This document shows, one piece after another, positions 60,945 to 64,000 of a DNA stretch of 64,000 nucleotides (positions are counted from its first letter, which is position 1; each line of letters begins with the position of its first letter). The notes beneath the pieces were generated by a model that was given only the letters and a program-made list of their open reading frames with translations, had not been told where the DNA came from and did not search any database. Source of the DNA: Streptomyces sp. ADI95-17 (GTDB taxonomy: Bacteria > Actinomycetota > Actinomycetes > Streptomycetales > Streptomycetaceae); assembly GCF_003846175.1 (NCBI RefSeq), contig NZ_ML123049.1:83574-147573 (forward strand). Reading direction: 5' to 3'. The translations under genes were made by a program, and so were the position numbers.

Positions 60945-62609
60945 ATGAGCCCCGTCCTCGCCGGTGTGCTCCAGGTCCTCGCGCTCGTCGTGGCGCTGGG
61001 GCTGGCGTACCGACCGCTCGGCGACCACATGGCCGGTGTCTACTCCTCGACGAAGCACCTTCGCGTCGAGAAGTGGATGTACAAGGCCGTGGGTGCCGAC
61101 CCCGACCGGCAGATGCGCTGGCCCGCGTATCTGCGTGGGGTGCTCGCCTTCTCCGCGGTGAGCGTCCTCTTCCTCTATCTGCTGCAACGGCTGCAGGGTT
61201 CGCTGCCCGGTTCGCTCGGCTTCGCCTCGATCGATCCGGACCAGGCGTTCAACACGGCGGCGTCGTTCGTCGCCAACACCAACTGGCAGTCGTACTACGG
61301 CGAACAGGCCATGGGCCACGTCGTGCAGACCGGCGGCCTCGCGGTGCAGAACTTCGTCTCGGCCGCCGTCGGCATGGCCGTGGCGGTGGCCCTCGTACGA
61401 GGCTTCGCCCGCTCCCGCACCGGTGAACTGGGCAACTTCTGGTCCGACCTGGTCCGGGGGGTCGTACGGATCCTGCTGCCGATCGCCGTGGTCGGCGCGC
61501 TGCTGCTGGTGGCCTGCGGCGCGATCCAGAACTTCGCCGGCATCCACGAGGTCGGGCAGTTCATGGGCGGCTCGCAGCAGTGGAACGGCGGCGCAGTGGC
61601 CTCCCAGGAGGCCATCAAGGAGCTGGGCACGAACGGCGGCGGCTACTTCAACGCCAACTCGTCCCACCCCTTCGAGAACCCCAACGGGCTCTCCAACCTC
61701 CTTGAGATCTTCCTGATCCTGGTCATCCCCTTCGCGCTGACGCGGACCTTCGGCCGGATGGTCGGCTCGCTCAAGCAGGGTTACGCGATCCTCGCGGCGA
61801 TGGGCGTCATCTGGCTCGGCTTCACCACCCTGATGATGTGGACCGAGTTCGCCCACCACGGGCCCGCGTTCGACATCGCGGGCGGGGCGATGGAGGGCAA
61901 GGAGACCCGGTTCGGGATCGCCGGCTCGTCGATCTTCGCGGTGGCCACGACCCTCACCTCCACCGGTGCGGTGAACTCCTTCCACTCCTCGTACACGGGC
62001 TTCGGCGGCGGGATCACCATGCTGGGCATGCAGCTCGGCGAGATCGCGCCCGGAGGCGTCGGCTCCGGGCTCTACGGGATGCTCGTCATGGCGATCATCG
62101 CGGTGTTCATCGCCGGGCTGATGGTCGGCCGCACGCCGGAGTACCTCGGCAAGAAGATCGGCACCCGTGAGATCAAGCTCGCGGCCTGCTACATCCTCAT
62201 CACCCCGGCCCTGGTGCTCTGCTTCACCGCCGTGGCGATGGCGCTGCCCACCCCGCCCCATTCCATGCTGAACTCCGGCGCACACGGATTCTCCGAGATC
62301 CTCTACGCCTACACCTCGGGCGCGAACAACAACGGTTCGGCGTTCGCCGGGCTCAACGCGGACACCCAGTGGTTCAACACCACGATCGGTCTCGCGATGC
62401 TGCTCGGCCGGTTCCTGCCGATGGTGTTCATCCTGGCGCTGGCCGGCTCGCTCGCCGAGCAGAAACCCGTACCGGCGACCGTGGGAACCCTGGGCACGCA
62501 CAAGCCGCTCTTCAGCACCCTCCTGGTCGGCACGATCCTGATCATCACCGGGCTGACCTACTTCCCGGCCCTGGCGCTGGGGCCGCTGGCCGAAGGGCTG
62601 GCGTCATGA
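60945..62609 (+). CDS. kdpA: Potassium-transporting ATPase subunit KdpA
   Basis: The 554-residue channel-like subunit of the high-affinity Kdp potassium pump, with about ten membrane helices. Selectivity-filter-like segments with conserved glycines are visible, such as NTNWQSY, ELGTNGGGYFN, TSTGAVNS and SGANNNGSAFAG, the four repeats expected for KdpA. The ATG at 60945 follows kdpF closely. Its stop overlaps the kdpB start by 4 nt (ATGA). The length is normal for the family. Confidence 0.97.
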   Translation: MSPVLAGVLQVLALVVALGLAYRPLGDHMAGVYSSTKHLRVEKWMYKAVGADPDRQMRWPAYLRGVLAFSAVSVLFLYLLQRLQGSLPGSLGFASIDPDQAFNTAASFVANTNWQSYYGEQAMGHVVQTGGLAVQNFVSAAVGMAVAVALVRGFARSRTGELGNFWSDLVRGVVRILLPIAVVGALLLVACGAIQNFAGIHEVGQFMGGSQQWNGGAVASQEAIKELGTNGGGYFNANSSHPFENPNGLSNLLEIFLILVIPFALTRTFGRMVGSLKQGYAILAAMGVIWLGFTTLMMWTEFAHHGPAFDIAGGAMEGKETRFGIAGSSIFAVATTLTSTGAVNSFHSSYTGFGGGITMLGMQLGEIAPGGVGSGLYGMLVMAIIAVFIAGLMVGRTPEYLGKKIGTREIKLAACYILITPALVLCFTAVAMALPTPPHSMLNSGAHGFSEILYAYTSGANNNGSAFAGLNADTQWFNTTIGLAMLLGRFLPMVFILALAGSLAEQKPVPATVGTLGTHKPLFSTLLVGTILIITGLTYFPALALGPLAEGLAS

Positions 62610-64000
62610 CCACTCGTACGAAGCAAGAGGACTCGATGTCCACTGTCACCCCCACCCGGGCACCGCACCAGGACGCGCCCACGGGACACCAGAGCGAAGG
62701 GCGGGTCGGCGGGGGCCTGTTCGACCCCGCGCAGCTGATCCGGTCCTTCCCCGACGCCGTACGCAAGCTCGACCCCCGGGTGATGGTCAAGTCCCCGGTG
62801 ATGTTCGTGGTGCTGATCGGTTCGGTGTTCACCACCGTGCTGGCGTGCCTGAATCCGGGGGAGTGGTTCGGCTGGGCGATCGCGGTCTGGCTCTGGCTGA
62901 CCACGATCTTCGCCAACCTGGCGGAGGCGGTCGCCGAGGGCCGCGGCAAGGCGCAGGCCGACACACTGCGCAAGGCCAAGACCGACACCGTCGCCCGGCG
63001 GCTGATCGGCAGGAACGAGGAGCGGGTGCCCGGCACCGAACTCCGCGTCGGCGACCTGGTGGTCTGCGAGGCCGGTGACATCATCCCCGGCGACGGAGAC
63101 GTCGTCGAGGGCGTCGCGAGCGTCGACGAATCCGCGATCACCGGCGAGTCCGCGCCCGTCATCCGGGAGTCCGGCGGCGACCGGTCGGCCGTCACCGGCG
63201 GCACGAAGGTGCTCTCCGACCGGATCGTCGTCAAGATCACCACCAAGCCCGGCGAGACGTTCATCGACCGGATGATCGCCCTGGTCGAGGGCGCCGCCCG
63301 GCAGAAGACGCCCAACGAGATCGCGCTGAACATCCTCCTCGCGTCCCTCACCATCGTCTTCCTGCTCGCCGTCGTCACCCTCCAGCCCTTCGCGATCTAC
63401 GCCGGGCAGCGGCAGTCGATGATCGTGCTGACCGCGCTGCTGGTCTGCCTGATCCCGACGACGATCGGTGCGCTGCTCTCCGCGATCGGCATCGCCGGCA
63501 TGGACCGGCTCGTCCAGCGCAATGTCCTCGCCATGTCCGGGCGTGCCGTCGAGGCCGCCGGTGACGTGTCGACCCTGCTGCTCGACAAGACCGGCACCAT
63601 CACGCTCGGCAACCGGCAGGCCGCCGAGTTCGTACCCGTCAAGGGCACCACCGAGGCCGAACTGGCCGACGCCGCCCAGCTCTCCTCGCTGGCCGACGAG
63701 ACGCCGGAGGGCCGCTCGATCGTCGTGCTCGCCAAGGAGAAGTACGGGCTGCGCGAACGCCACCAGGGCGAGCTGCGGCAGGCCGAGTGGGTCGCCTTCA
63801 CCGCCCAGACGCGCATGTCCGGCGTCGATGTGGACGGGCACAGGGTCCGAAAGGGCGCCACCGGTTCGGTGGTCGCCTGGGTCGAGGAGCGCGGCGGCAC
63901 CGTCGCACCGGACGCGAAGGCGCTCACCGCCACGATCTCCGAGGCGGGCGGCACACCGCTGCTCGTGGCCCTGGAGGACGAGCGGGGGGCGCGGGTCCTC
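62606..64000 (+). CDS. kdpB: Potassium-transporting ATPase ATP-binding subunit KdpB (3' end outside window)
   Basis: The P-type ATPase subunit that powers Kdp transport. The frame is open from the ATG at 62606 to the right edge, so 465 codons are visible of an expected length of about 690-710. Seen are the phosphatase-loop motif ITGESAPV, the phosphorylation site LLLDKTGTITLGN and membrane helices before and after the actuator domain. Family members start near FDPAQLIRSFPDAVRKLDPR, so the first 40 residues are a variable extension; a start at the second in-frame ATG (62636) is possible. Start overlap with kdpA shows operon coupling. kdpC and probably kdpDE would follow outside. Confidence 0.95.
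   Translation, partial: MTTRTKQEDSMSTVTPTRAPHQDAPTGHQSEGRVGGGLFDPAQLIRSFPDAVRKLDPRVMVKSPVMFVVLIGSVFTTVLACLNPGEWFGWAIAVWLWLTTIFANLAEAVAEGRGKAQADTLRKAKTDTVARRLIGRNEERVPGTELRVGDLVVCEAGDIIPGDGDVVEGVASVDESAITGESAPVIRESGGDRSAVTGGTKVLSDRIVVKITTKPGETFIDRMIALVEGAARQKTPNEIALNILLASLTIVFLLAVVTLQPFAIYAGQRQSMIVLTALLVCLIPTTIGALLSAIGIAGMDRLVQRNVLAMSGRAVEAAGDVSTLLLDKTGTITLGNRQAAEFVPVKGTTEAELADAAQLSSLADETPEGRSIVVLAKEKYGLRERHQGELRQAEWVAFTAQTRMSGVDVDGHRVRKGATGSVVAWVEERGGTVAPDAKALTATISEAGGTPLLVALEDERGARVL

Overview
The window is a continuous piece of a high-GC actinomycete chromosome, almost certainly a Streptomyces. Supporting signs: about 70 percent GC with strong third-position bias, frequent GTG and TTG starts, many 1-4 nt stop/start overlaps, the sporulation regulator WhiH next to the principal sigma factor HrdB, the division protein SepH, CutR/CutS, a DasR-type operator before ptsH, and a cyclic-di-AMP riboswitch before a secreted M23 peptidase. 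As far as I recall, gene order matches the core arm of S. coelicolor around whiH-hrdB-parE-parC-ptsH-sepH-cutRS-dut. I saw no in-frame TTA codon in any called gene in a by-eye scan, no tRNA or rRNA gene, no CRISPR array and no intact insertion sequence. This is core, vertically inherited sequence.

Region 1 (1-12000): the tail of an ADP-ribosylglycohydrolase, a polytopic membrane protein, RNase HII, two unrecognised actinobacterial proteins, a RecQ-type helicase with a C-terminal phosphoribosyltransferase-like end, a back-to-back DnaA-box pair, a DUF4192 protein, a Nudix protein with a regulator-like tail, and an ABC ATPase fused to its permease. Region 2 (12000-23450): whiH, hrdB, a secreted trypsin-like protease, a small zinc-ribbon protein, parE, a membrane protein with a repeat tail, a NarL-type two-component pair, and a DUF485 + sodium/solute symporter pair. 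Region 3 (23575-29733): a CitA/CitB-type two-component system, two divergent citrate-synthase-like genes (one with an N-terminal DNA-binding domain) and a CobW-type metallochaperone GTPase. Together with the symporter this looks like a carboxylate sensing, uptake and use module.

Region 4 (29764-44490): parC, an active/inactive M16 peptidase pair, the riboswitch-controlled M23 peptidase, a GntR regulator, ptsH, a GNAT/acyl-CoA-synthetase protein acetyltransferase, a DUF5998 gene coupled to a phosphodiesterase, thymidine kinase and a PaaX-like regulator. Region 5 (44515-54069): a VOC protein, a sulfurtransferase, sepH, a membrane protein with a long disordered outer tail, an FAD-linked lactone oxidase and MFS pair, the late haem gene hemH/cpfC, an inositol-monophosphatase-type enzyme and a 57-residue protein. 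Region 6 (54452-64000): cutRS, DUF4193, an EcsC-like protein, DUF3093, a PaaI thioesterase coupled to dut, DUF3710, and the kdp potassium uptake operon (a 27-codon membrane micro-ORF, kdpF, kdpA, and kdpB running off the right edge).

The least described signals are mostly regulatory: the HTH-citrate synthase with long inverted repeats in its divergent promoter, the DnaA-box pair, 11-bp tandem repeats before cutR and before kdp, a predicted three-way-junction RNA before the DUF4193 gene, and a recurring -10 box placed 6-8 nt before start codons, which implies leaderless mRNAs.
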